A stretch of DNA of 64,000 nucleotides from Moorella humiferrea. GTDB taxonomy: Bacteria; Bacillota; DSM-521; Neomoorellales; Neomoorellaceae. A program made the position numbers and the translations under genes. The stretch covers positions 1,586,001 to 1,650,000 of the forward strand of contig NZ_CP136419.1 in assembly GCF_039233145.1 (NCBI RefSeq), read 5' to 3'. Below are positions 40,986-48,911 of this stretch, piece by piece. Every line of letters begins with the position of its first letter. Position 1 is the stretch's first letter. The notes beneath the pieces are model-generated. The model saw nothing but the letters and a program-made list of their open reading frames with translations, ran no database searches and was not told where the DNA came from.

Positions 40986-41313
40986 ATACCACAACTCCCC
41001 TTTTTTCTACCTCTTCCCTCAAGAACAGGTTGTCATTCTCCAGCATCCGCCTGTACTCCTCCGGTGTATATACCAGGAAATCTACTCCTACCCGGGGATT
41101 GGTAAGTTTCGCCAAGAACAATAACCTGTCCATAAATCTCATATCTGTGTCCATGACAACCACTAGATCGAGATCGCTGTACTCATTAGCTTTCCCGCGT
41201 GCCAGGGAACCGAAAAGAATAATCTTTTCCGGCCGGCAATTTTCAATTATAATCCCGCTTATGCGGTCCAGTTCTTTTTTGAGATATTGGCTGTAAGCAG
41301 CCCCTCCATCCAT
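40948..41313 (-). CDS. Minimal nucleotidyltransferase, first MNT of the cluster
   Basis: 121 residues from MDGGAAYSQY with AAGGAGGG upstream. Active site ILFGSLARGKANEYSDLDLV. A longer frame to 41373 lacks a ribosome site. Sequence before it (GAACTGATAACATATTTTTC) recurs before the solo MNT at 33740. Confidence 0.87.
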   Translation of the reverse strand: MDGGAAYSQYLKKELDRISGIIIENCRPEKIILFGSLARGKANEYSDLDLVVVMDTDMRFMDRLLFLAKLTNPRVGVDFLVYTPEEYRRMLENDNLFLREEVEKRGVVVYDRAGTRIRSMA

Positions 41314-41421
41314 ATCGAAAAATCCCTCCTTCCTCTTCGTTACTGCCCCGGCTATGGCTCTGCCTATTTCCATGTCTCATATGCATATCGAACTGATAAC
41401 ATATTTTTCCACCCTCATACG

Positions 41422-41988
41422 TTATAGTACCATACGGAGCCGCAGATGGCAATCGCTATGGTTTTGCATATCCTTCCATGAGGTAAACCTCTGTATGTAA
41501 CGTTCCCTAACATTCCTGTTGTAGGGCCAGGCCGGCATATAGACCTGCCCTACTGCTTCCTGAAGTCCCGCCGCCTCTATAGGGTCGTCTTCAAAGAACA
41601 GTCCTATCCCATAATGAGTCGCAAACACTTTTTTATATCCCCTGGGCAGGAAAACAATAGAACCGCGCGGGAAGCCGTGGACCGCAAGCCATTCTCGGGT
41701 TATATTTGCTGCTATGACCGGCCTGCTGGTAATGTATATAATCTCGTGTCCATGAAGTGCGTAATTCTTCAGAACTTCCACCGCGCCAGCAAGGGGTTTC
41801 GCCCGGGCCAACAGCGTTAGCCCCTCTGGGGTGGAGAAAAAGCCTGCCGGCAGCTCAGGGAAAGGATATACCTCCAGGGATACATCATAGCTTCTCAAAA
41901 TTTCCGCGTTGACATTGGCAATGGTATTGCAAATGTCAACCCCTATCCTCATCCTGCCCGGTCCTTCCATCCATTTACTTGCCAACAT
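41422..41988 (-). CDS. HAD-like 5'-nucleotidase/phosphatase
   Basis: 188 residues from MLASKWMEGPGRMRIGVDIC (GGGAGGCG at 8 bases). HAD motif I GVDICNTIANV, motif II IIYITSRPV, motif III region KKVFATHYGIGLFFEDDPIE. It resembles the NT5C-type family that dephosphorylates nucleotides. The second motif-I Asp is replaced (DICNT), so activity is uncertain. Repeat copy E ends at its ribosome site. A partial copy of its 3' end is at 34131-34292. Confidence 0.78.
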   Translation of the reverse strand: MLASKWMEGPGRMRIGVDICNTIANVNAEILRSYDVSLEVYPFPELPAGFFSTPEGLTLLARAKPLAGAVEVLKNYALHGHEIIYITSRPVIAANITREWLAVHGFPRGSIVFLPRGYKKVFATHYGIGLFFEDDPIEAAGLQEAVGQVYMPAWPYNRNVRERYIQRFTSWKDMQNHSDCHLRLRMVL

Positions 41989-42002
41989 TTTAATCGCCTC
42001 CC

Positions 42003-42331
42003 TATTTTTTATCCGGCCTTCGGCCCCTGGCCTTCCGGCCTTAACAGACAAGCTTGCCGCCCGGCCGGGAGGCAAGGGCGGCCCGCAGGGCCGGGCCGAG
42101 GAATAAATGGAGGGGACCCGCCCGGAGGGCGGGGCGGAGGCCGTTTATGCCGCAGGCCGGACCCTTGCCGGACCGGCCGGGGCGGCGGTACAAGCCTGGG
42201 CCGGCCGGAAGGCCAGGCTTTAAATCAAAGCAGCAGGTACGCTCTATCGTTCCTGCTGCTAACCTCTGCTGCCTTTTACGGGACCGCCGCTACGCTAGCC
42301 CGTAAAGGCGTAAACGTTGCGGCGGCCCCCA
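42003..42331. repeat. GC-rich dispersed repeat, copy E
   Basis: Almost the same as copy D through GGAGGCCGTTTATGCCGCAG and GGACCCTTGCCGGACCGGCC. The -10-like TATAAT is changed to TACAAG. Hairpin GCAGCAGGTACGC..GTTCCTGCTGC has A-T where copy D has G-C. The second hairpin keeps CGCCGCTACG..CGTTGCGGCGG with inner GCC..GGC. It forms the leader of the HAD gene. Confidence 0.85.
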
Positions 42332-42342
42332 TGGTTCCACCG

Positions 42343-43122
42343 TCAAACCCCGCCGGCCATAACGCAAACCTTCCCCCAGCCAGGTTGCGGTTTACCCAAT
42401 AGATAGCCCTGTCCGTACTCTACGCCCAGGTCCCTTAATGCTTTTAACTCGCCCGGCTTTTCGATACCCTCAGCAATTACCTCTGCCCCCAGGTAACGGC
42501 ATACCTCCAGAACCTGGGCCAGCAGCAGGCGGTTGGAAGCATTGCAGTCGCAACCCCTCACCAGTGAACGGTCTATTTTTACAAAATCAGGCCGCAGGTG
42601 CAGCGCCGCCCTAAGCTGGCCTATATCCGGCCCAACATCGTCTATGGCTATCATTGCTCCCTTTCCCCGCCAGGCGCTCAAAGTTCCCGTCAATTGCTGT
42701 ATATCTCTGCAGCCATACTCGGTTAACTCGATGACCAGGCGGGGGTTCGCATAGTCGCCAGCGTCAATATCAACCAACCCTGCCGCCGTCACGTTAACAC
42801 TTAAGTAACCCTCCGGCGGGTAGCCGCCGGCCAGGACCGCCTTAAAGCAGGCCGTATCAAGCTCTCCCAAAAGCCCCCAGGCCGCGACGCTTTTAAAGAG
42901 CCGCCCCGGTTTGGTAAGAATTCCCTCACCCCGTACCAAAGCCTCATATCCCCAAAGCCGCCCGGACGTAAGGTTCACCACCGGCTGGTAGTAGACCCGT
43001 ATCCTTTCGGGGTGCCTTATTACCGCTTCGACGTCTCCTTTTTTGAGCAAAGGAATCACCGCCTTCCCGCCAGGGGCTGTACAGTTTCCGTTCGCCGGCA
43101 AAGTATTCTTCCACCTTTTCAA
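42343..43122 (-). CDS. EAL-domain cyclic-di-GMP phosphodiesterase
   Basis: Up to 259 residues. EAL signatures all present: YYQPVVNLTSGRLWGYEALV, SVNVTAAG, VIELTEYG, AMIAIDDVGPDIGQLRA, DFVKIDRSLVRG, EVIAEGIEKPGEL and YGQGYLLGKP. Expected to hydrolyse c-di-GMP. The start is unclear: the TTG at 43122 has no ribosome site and the gene overlaps 42944-43258 by 179 bases in another frame. Coupling or a frameshift at CAAAAAAGG may be used. It could link element transfer or pilus function to c-di-GMP. Confidence 0.85.
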   Translation of the reverse strand: MKRWKNTLPANGNCTAPGGKAVIPLLKKGDVEAVIRHPERIRVYYQPVVNLTSGRLWGYEALVRGEGILTKPGRLFKSVAAWGLLGELDTACFKAVLAGGYPPEGYLSVNVTAAGLVDIDAGDYANPRLVIELTEYGCRDIQQLTGTLSAWRGKGAMIAIDDVGPDIGQLRAALHLRPDFVKIDRSLVRGCDCNASNRLLLAQVLEVCRYLGAEVIAEGIEKPGELKALRDLGVEYGQGYLLGKPQPGWGKVCVMAGGV

Positions 43123-43258
43123 TCTGGGCGGGACCGATATAGTAAACCGTTACGGGCGGCTGCCCGGGCAGCTTCATTACCATAATCTCGCTTTCTGGTA
43201 TAAGGACCAGCCCCGATACCTGCACATGTACCGGCACAAACGGGTTCTTCTCCCCCAC
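42944..43258 (-). CDS. Small protein overlapping the EAL gene
   Basis: 104 residues, GTG start. The first 75 residues look real (VPVHVQVSGLVLIPESEIMV, PPVTVYYIGPAQIEKVEEYF). The last part is Arg-rich and lies antiparallel in style to the EAL N-terminus, suggesting the native frame continues in the EAL frame. It follows the ParR-like gene by 16 bases. Confidence 0.5.
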   Translation of the reverse strand: MGEKNPFVPVHVQVSGLVLIPESEIMVMKLPGQPPVTVYYIGPAQIEKVEEYFAGERKLYSPWREGGDSFAQKRRRRSGNKAPRKDTGLLPAGGEPYVRAALGI

Positions 43259-43274
43259 ATTCGTCCACCACCTC

Positions 43275-43526
43275 TCACAAGTCTAGAAATAAACCGGGGT
43301 CAATAGCTGTTTCCTTCTCCACTGCTTGTTGTACCGGCGGGTTCCCGGCACCATGTTCCAGTACCGCATCGATTTTTTCTTCCAGCCTTGCCAGGCGCGT
43401 CTCCAGCATTGCGGCAATGTCCAGCCATTCCCTGGCCTTTTTTGCTCTCAAGCCCGGCAGGTAATCCCATATAGGATGGTTGTACGGAAGCCATATGTCC
43501 AGTCTTTTCATGCCTTCACGGACCAT
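43275..43526 (-). CDS. ParR-like partner of the actin-like ParM protein
   Basis: 83 residues, AGGAGGGG 5 bases before the ATG. Starts MVREGMKRLDIWLPYNHPIW, with a helix-rich body (KAREWLDIAAMLETRLARLE) and acidic end. Size, place right after ParM and upstream palindromes suit a ParR DNA-binding adaptor; no direct family match is claimed. Confidence 0.55.
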   Translation of the reverse strand: MVREGMKRLDIWLPYNHPIWDYLPGLRAKKAREWLDIAAMLETRLARLEEKIDAVLEHGAGNPPVQQAVEKETAIDPGLFLDL

Positions 43527-43537
43527 TTTTGCCCCTC

Positions 43538-43648
43538 CTGTACGTACACCGTCACCCGGCCTGCCAGCCCCCCGCTATTTGTACGTTTTTTAAGCCATGA
43601 AATAAGGCTTAAAACATTGAGATACTTGGACTTGTGCTGTACGTACAG
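43538..43648. promoter_or_regulatory. Palindromes between parM and parR, possible centromere
   Basis: TGTACGTACA occurs at 43539-43548 and 43638-43647, with a partial TGTACG at 43580. All lie in the gap between the ParM stop and the ParR start. Repeats beside parMR genes often serve as parC and operator. Only two full copies are seen. Confidence 0.45.
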
Positions 43649-43653
43649 GCCTA

Positions 43654-44700
43654 TTATCCTGCCAGTCCCCGCGCTACTTTTAAGAACCCCAGGGCGTTGG
43701 CCCACTGGGGATCGGGCAGCACCGCAGCCGTCGGAAACATATTTTCTAAATCCGGCAAGTCTAATACTCCGCCGCCGGCCAGGTATACTTTCCTGACAAA
43801 GTCGGCCCTCTCGCCCCACCCGGCCAGCACCTGGTCGGCTATGGCCCGGGCTATCTCCGCCCGGGCCTTGTTAATCGTCGGGGTCATATCAACCTGCTTG
43901 CCTCGGTACCAGAGGGAACCGCTTTTTACCGTCTCCCAGGCCTGCTGGGGCGGCAGGGGCGCCCCGGTCCGCCGCCGGAATTCCTCCCGTACAGCTTCCA
44001 CCAGGGCCGCCATGCCTTTATTGATGCTGAAGCACATGGTTTTCACCAGCCTCTGCCGGCCGCCCGCAATCTCTATCGCCGCGCTGTCGGTGGTTTTCTG
44101 CCCCACGTCTACCAGGGCCACGATGCCGCTATCGGGAAGATCGGGGACGGTTAGGAAAGCGCCGGCCGCTTGGGGGTAGACATAAACCCTGCTGAAGGTC
44201 ACCCGTACCGGGTCATTCCTGTTGACGCTCACCTCGGCTACCAATCCCGCCAAGTGCTTCTTCAAACCTTCCCGCTGCAGCTCGTCGCGCCAGATATCCA
44301 CCGGCAGCCCTACTACCAGGGCAGGGTTGCTGATCCCCATTATGCCGCTACCGGCCCGGGGCCAGTTCCAGGTTAAAACAGCGGCGGCCAGCAATACGGC
44401 GTCATGGGCCGGGTGGCTGTGTTTCTCCCAGTCCTGGAAATACTGCACCTCCCGCCCCTCCTTCAGGGCCAGTTCGCCTACCAGCCATTCCTCTACAGGA
44501 CCGTCTATACCCTTTTTAATCCTTACCCGGTAGCCGGTATCGCTTTTATCCAGCCTGTCAAAGGCGTCGGGAGAACTTGCCGGGGCGACAACTGAAGGGA
44601 AAATAACTTTACCGCCTGCTGAAGATACCGCTTTGGTATAACCGAAGCCAACGTCGATGGCCAGGGCCGCCGGTTGAGGGTCGGTTTGAATTGCAAGCAT
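43654..44700 (-). CDS. parM: ParM/StbA-like actin-family protein
   Basis: 348 residues. Actin-fold motifs: phosphate 1 LAIDVGFGYTKAVS, middle VALVDVGQKTTDSAAIEIAG (phosphate 2), and KVYLAGGGVLDLP (adenosine). Filaments of such proteins push DNA copies apart. In integrated elements they protect the excised circular form from loss. AGGAGCG precedes the ATG. Confidence 0.87.
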   Translation of the reverse strand: MLAIQTDPQPAALAIDVGFGYTKAVSSAGGKVIFPSVVAPASSPDAFDRLDKSDTGYRVRIKKGIDGPVEEWLVGELALKEGREVQYFQDWEKHSHPAHDAVLLAAAVLTWNWPRAGSGIMGISNPALVVGLPVDIWRDELQREGLKKHLAGLVAEVSVNRNDPVRVTFSRVYVYPQAAGAFLTVPDLPDSGIVALVDVGQKTTDSAAIEIAGGRQRLVKTMCFSINKGMAALVEAVREEFRRRTGAPLPPQQAWETVKSGSLWYRGKQVDMTPTINKARAEIARAIADQVLAGWGERADFVRKVYLAGGGVLDLPDLENMFPTAAVLPDPQWANALGFLKVARGLAG

Positions 44701-44744
44701 CAAATCACGCTCCTTTAAAGTATCTAACGGCCTCCTAAAATAAA

Positions 44745-44772
44745 GAAACCGGGAACTCGATCTCCCGGCTTG
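44745..44772 (-). terminator. Terminator after the secreted Ig-domain protein
   Basis: Minus strand GCCGGGA-gatcgag-TTCCCGG then TTTCTTTATTTT, 7 bases after the stop at 44779. Confidence 0.8.
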
Positions 44773-44778
44773 AAAATT

Positions 44779-46734
44779 TTAGTACGTATTTCTTCCCTGT
44801 AGCACCACAAACCAATCACTGTAGGCGGTGTCTGAGATGACGGCCACGCCGTCCGCGTAAGGCGGCAGCCCGAAATTGACGGCCCCTCCGTCCGCGCCGC
44901 GACCGTCAAGCTGCATCTTAACTATTATCCCGTCAGGTACAACGGCCTTGCTGGCGTCCGTCCAGAACTCGATCAGCCAGGTCTTATTGGTCCCAATACA
45001 GCTCGTCACCCGCGGCGTCCCGCTGCCTACGACGGCTGTCCGATTCAGGTATGGGAACACAGCCGAGACAAGGGAATCGATCCCTATGCCGTCAACCTCA
45101 ACGCCCACTTTACTACCGGCCTGAATCCTCGGCAGATTTGCGGCTCTGGTGCCAGGCGCGATCAAGATTGGGCCGGAAAGTGTCGGCGCCGTTTGCCCGG
45201 GCGGAGGATTGACTATCTCGACTACCCGCGGCCGCTCGAAAGCCGTAACGCAGAACCCGGCCGGGGCCGACCACCCTGATGCGTAGCCGGCGGCGTTCCA
45301 CGCCCGCACCTGGACGGTGAAGCGGTAGTCGCCGCTGGCCCAGAGTACACCCGGTGGCACGTTGAAGGAATTCTGGCTGCTTATGACTTTGCCGGTGTCG
45401 TAAACAACGTTACCGCTACTCGAACGGATTACCGCTTGATAGGCACTCTGCGGCTGTGAGAAAGTCCAGCTTATTCTGGGCGTAGGCGTGGTGTAGCACG
45501 AACCTCCACCATCGATTATGGGCGGCGGCACGTCGAGGACGTCGAACGAGGCGTAGGCCGGGGCAGATTCTGTACCGTGCGAGTCCTTGACGATCAATTT
45601 AACGTTCCACTGGCCGCTCACGTCTGGATTTAACGTCCAGGTGAGGCCGGAAGACCCCTGGACGCTCTGCGTCACCGGTCCGACCCAATTACCGCCAGGC
45701 TTCTGATAATACCACATGGCGACGGCGATGGCGTCTCCGGGATCAGGGTCATAGGATCCTGTGCCGTCGGTCGTGACCGTACCTCCTGCATATATAGCCG
45801 GAGTTGCTATCTTCAACACTGCCACGGGCGGGCGGTTGGCCGTGACGGTCACTGTTGCGTTAGCTGGCGAGCTCCATTTGCCGTAAATATCTTGCGCCTG
45901 AGCCGATATGCTGTGCTGCCCTGGCGTTGCCCAAGAAATATCTATATAAGGCGTTTGGGTACTCGACGTGTCTTTGCCATCTATAATCCATTTGTAGGAA
46001 TTTATCGGGTCACCGTCCGGATCCGTTGCGGTAGCCCATATTCTTATAACCTGTCCTGAATAAGCTGAAGATGGCGCCTGAAGTGAAAGCGTCGGAGCGT
46101 TATTGTAAATTGTGATGGTCTTATTAGTCGCCGCTAAAGTGTCGTAATATTCCGTTTCTGTGCCCCCAAAATAGGAGTCTGATGGGACATCGTAACTTCC
46201 AGCCCAATAAAAGAGAATGCTGTAATTCCCTTCAGGCATATAACTTGGAATTAAAAGCTGAACATCACACCAGCCGCTGGCGTCATAGGGCGTTAGCGGT
46301 ACATAACAGGTCCCATTATCTTCCATATTAAAAGAATAAAACATATTGCCATCGTACCATCTGGCTTCCAGGTCATATCTAAAAGTATCTTTTCCGTGTG
46401 AAGAATAACTGTAGTTATTAAAGTAAGGCATGCACCAATACCCCAGCCAGGGGTTATAAGTGCAGCTTTCACAATACTGCATCACATAAATAGTTATTTC
46501 GACATCCCAGGAATAACGCATAGAAATTCTGTCTCCAAAATGGGCACGGGATGGTCCAGAAACGTCTGCAAAAATAAGAGGAATAGCCATTACCGAAGGT
46601 GGATAACAACTAGCCCAGGCGAGAGAAGGCATTTGTAAAAGCAAAAGTAAAGCAACAAAAAAAGAAACTAAAGTCCGGGCCAGCTTCTTTAATTTTAGGT
46701 AAAAAAATTCATAGCACCACTCCTTTCCGCTCAT
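44779..46734 (-). CDS. Secreted multidomain protein with PKD/Ig-like repeats
   Basis: 651 residues. Signal peptide LVSFFVALLLLLQMPSLAWA. A Cys- and Tyr-rich N-terminal domain (CESCTYNPWLGYWCMPYFNN) precedes PKD/Ig-like modules: LSLQAPSSAYSGQVIRIWAT, ATDPDGDPINSYKWIIDGKD; KIATPAIYAGGTVTTDGTGS; and a fibronectin-like part VQVRAWNAAGYASGWSAPAG. Likely displayed outside, perhaps a pilus-tip or adhesin protein because it ends the tad operon. It overlaps the membrane gene by 4 bases. Confidence 0.8.
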   Translation of the reverse strand: MSGKEWCYEFFYLKLKKLARTLVSFFVALLLLLQMPSLAWASCYPPSVMAIPLIFADVSGPSRAHFGDRISMRYSWDVEITIYVMQYCESCTYNPWLGYWCMPYFNNYSYSSHGKDTFRYDLEARWYDGNMFYSFNMEDNGTCYVPLTPYDASGWCDVQLLIPSYMPEGNYSILFYWAGSYDVPSDSYFGGTETEYYDTLAATNKTITIYNNAPTLSLQAPSSAYSGQVIRIWATATDPDGDPINSYKWIIDGKDTSSTQTPYIDISWATPGQHSISAQAQDIYGKWSSPANATVTVTANRPPVAVLKIATPAIYAGGTVTTDGTGSYDPDPGDAIAVAMWYYQKPGGNWVGPVTQSVQGSSGLTWTLNPDVSGQWNVKLIVKDSHGTESAPAYASFDVLDVPPPIIDGGGSCYTTPTPRISWTFSQPQSAYQAVIRSSSGNVVYDTGKVISSQNSFNVPPGVLWASGDYRFTVQVRAWNAAGYASGWSAPAGFCVTAFERPRVVEIVNPPPGQTAPTLSGPILIAPGTRAANLPRIQAGSKVGVEVDGIGIDSLVSAVFPYLNRTAVVGSGTPRVTSCIGTNKTWLIEFWTDASKAVVPDGIIVKMQLDGRGADGGAVNFGLPPYADGVAVISDTAYSDWFVVLQGRNTY

Positions 46735-47594
46735 TTGGTTGCTCGGCTGCCGCTCGAAAGCACTTTATCCCAAAGCTCCAGCATGCCATTGACTGACGAA
46801 GCAGTGTTTGCCGCCATAAGCTCATTGTTATAGACGTAAAGAAAGGCCGGCGTTCCTTTGAAAGGCGGCGGCTCTAGCATAAAGTACACTTCCGAACCTT
46901 TAGCAAAATCATTGATTTTTTCTTCCAGTTTCTGCATATCTGCATGAAGATTTTTCTGATCCAAATATACTCCTACGATATAAGGTCTTTTATCTGCATC
47001 AATACTGCCAATACGCTGCAAAATTTTATCGCTTTCATCACTCCAAGGCGCAATTAGGATTGCCGGTTTTTGGCGCAGATCAAGGGAAAATGGGTCACCC
47101 TGCGCCGTAATTACAGGCAAAACCTGGATTATACCATGTTTAACATCAACAGATTGATTTCCAGTAGCTGTATCTGTTGTAGGTATGTAACCTCCACAAA
47201 AAGCCACCAAAATTAAAAATGCGGCAGCCGGCAGAGCTTGCCACTTTTTATTGCAGGACGAATCCTCAACCCAAAGAAACCAGCCTGCTAGCCCCCCAAA
47301 ACACACGCAGATGCTAAGCAAAAACTTATAAATGGGAAAAACCGGATGAAACATTTTCATCGCCAATAACGGCAAAGACGATATTAGCCATGCAACAGCA
47401 AACACCGCAGCAGCTTTTTTCTTCTTGCCAAATACCAGCAAAACTACCAACAATAAACCGGCAAAAATCGAATTTATGACATTAACATACAGCTGCCATG
47501 AAACCAGATGAAGAAAACCATTAAAAAATGTATTAAGAGTAATTGTCAATATAGCGCTTATACACAGTAAAAGCTGGCTAATACTTAAGCGCAC
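46731..47594 (-). CDS. Membrane protein with degenerate thioredoxin-like domain
   Basis: 287 residues from GTG at 47594 (AAAGGGGG upstream). Four to five membrane helices, then a periplasm-side domain: KPAILIAPWSDESDKILQRI, GVYLDQKNLHADMQKLEEKI, PPPFKGTPAFLYVYNNELMA. This parallels the VKOR-Trx protein at 56603 (ALFVAWWCPHCDEAL; EPPEGVKGVPALVFLDNG) but has lost the CxxC (APWSDES) and the VKOR CxxC. A structural or regulatory paralog is likely. Confidence 0.72.
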   Translation of the reverse strand: MRLSISQLLLCISAILTITLNTFFNGFLHLVSWQLYVNVINSIFAGLLLVVLLVFGKKKKAAAVFAVAWLISSLPLLAMKMFHPVFPIYKFLLSICVCFGGLAGWFLWVEDSSCNKKWQALPAAAFLILVAFCGGYIPTTDTATGNQSVDVKHGIIQVLPVITAQGDPFSLDLRQKPAILIAPWSDESDKILQRIGSIDADKRPYIVGVYLDQKNLHADMQKLEEKINDFAKGSEVYFMLEPPPFKGTPAFLYVYNNELMAANTASSVNGMLELWDKVLSSGSRATK

Positions 47595-47623
47595 GACCTC
47601 ATCCCCCTTTGAGTGAACAATTT

Positions 47624-48271
47624 TTACGGCCTGCATCTTCCATTGGGGCAAACTATTTTCGCCGCCGCCCATCTTACCGGCGTGATTGAACTTTTGCCTA
47701 AAATCTTGGTGACAGAGGTATTGATAACAGCTACTACTCCCGGCATATCCAGAGAAGTTTGCAAAGTGCCTCCGCCTCCAGGCAAAACATCGCTGGAGGT
47801 AATCCCGAAAGTATAGGGAAACCCAGCGGCTGCCATCACGCCGCCCGTTAGGCCGCCGCTGAAAACATACTTATAGGCCGCCAGCGCCCCGCCGGCGGCA
47901 TAAGCATCATCGCCGTTATAAACCACCAGCACGTAGTCCGGCCTTGTTTTCATAGCCGAACCTTTTAAAGGTGTTAGGGTATTGGGGTCCAGGCCCAGGT
48001 TTTCGGCAAGTTTTCTTCTAAAAACAGCGTGGGCCGCCGCCGTGTTTATCCGCGGTCGCCCATTCGCCTGGCTGTCCGGGGTCACCTGCATGGCCGCGGC
48101 CCGGACGGCCATCTCCAGCGCCCGCTGCACGTCGATGTCGCTTTCCGTCGTCGCCTGGATATAGTCGGTCAAATAGGCCATCGCCAGCATTAGTAGGGGT
48201 AAAAAGATCAAGAACCATATCAACGCCGCGCCGTACCTGTCTTTTAACAACCGCTTCAGCATATCGGCCAC
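47624..48271 (-). CDS. Pseudopilin-like Tad protein (TadE/F type)
   Basis: 215 residues: MADMLKRLLKDRYGAALIWF, one membrane helix (FLIFLPLLMLAMAYLTDYI), then an extracellular domain. The start matches the other TadE proteins here, but the Glu after the cleavage region is replaced (ALIWF for LEF). Ends CPNGRCRP. Part of the lower tad gene group. Confidence 0.7.
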   Translation of the reverse strand: MADMLKRLLKDRYGAALIWFLIFLPLLMLAMAYLTDYIQATTESDIDVQRALEMAVRAAAMQVTPDSQANGRPRINTAAAHAVFRRKLAENLGLDPNTLTPLKGSAMKTRPDYVLVVYNGDDAYAAGGALAAYKYVFSGGLTGGVMAAAGFPYTFGITSSDVLPGGGGTLQTSLDMPGVVAVINTSVTKILGKSSITPVRWAAAKIVCPNGRCRP

Positions 48272-48294
48272 TCCCCTTCCAATCGCGTCCGTGG

Positions 48295-48750
48295 TTACGG
48301 GCTGACCCGCTCGCTTAAAGCCGATCCCCCCACTTTAATCGTAAACCCGCCCGGCACAATCCCGCCGATAATCCTGCCGATAAGCAGCGGCTGGGGCTCC
48401 GGCCTGCAGGTGACCTGAAGGGAGAGGGTACTGGCGTCCAGGTCGGCCAGATTCCTCAACACCCTGGCCGCGCCCTGGGACTGCCGCGGCCCCTGGATAT
48501 CCTGCACCGGGCAGGAAAAGGCGTTAAACCTGGCCTTTAAATCGTTTTCGTCGGCAATCGAGAGGTAACCCTCAACCTCCATACGCTGAAGGTAGTAATT
48601 GACCAGGTGTTCTGCGTACTGGTGCTTGGTCAGGATGACCCAGTAATCCACCCCGCCGAAGGTCAGGAATACCAGGACAAGGAACACGATCAAAAATTCC
48701 AGCAGGACAGATCCCCGGACATCCTTTAAAAGCCGCCGCCCGTCAAGTTT
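48295..48750 (-). CDS. TadE-like pseudopilin without a clear start codon
   Basis: The family pattern RRLLKDVRGSVLLEFLIVFL begins near 48740 and continues to SALSERVSP, but the frame holds no ATG, GTG or TTG near it; the nearest is a GTG at 48909 reading through antisense-like residues. The upstream prepilin-like gene ends in GGC TTT TAA in the +1 frame. A -1 slip there or a sequence error would join them. TadE proteins are minor pilins processed by the tad peptidase. Confidence 0.6.
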   Translation of the reverse strand, partial: KLDGRRLLKDVRGSVLLEFLIVFLVLVFLTFGGVDYWVILTKHQYAEHLVNYYLQRMEVEGYLSIADENDLKARFNAFSCPVQDIQGPRQSQGAARVLRNLADLDASTLSLQVTCRPEPQPLLIGRIIGGIVPGGFTIKVGGSALSERVSP

Positions 48751-48911
48751 TGAATAGTATTGACGGCCGAGTTGTGGGTCGCCGCCAGCTGGCCCTTCAA
48801 CGCCGCGGTTATGGCCAGTGCCGCTCCGCCTACTATCAATCCAATGATTAAAGCTTCCAGCAAAGTAAAGCCCCGGTTGTCTTTTACTACACTTTTTAAG
48901 CGCCGCCACAT
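48726..48911 (-). CDS. Small prepilin-like protein
   Basis: 61 residues: MWRRLKSVVKDNRGFTLLEA then LIIGLIVGGAALAITAAL, a type IV prepilin-like leader (Gly-Phe cleavage and Glu+5) with a hydrophobic helix. It lies right after the prepilin peptidase and overlaps the TadE-like gene. Confidence 0.72.
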   Translation of the reverse strand: MWRRLKSVVKDNRGFTLLEALIIGLIVGGAALAITAALKGQLAATHNSAVNTIQNLTGGGF

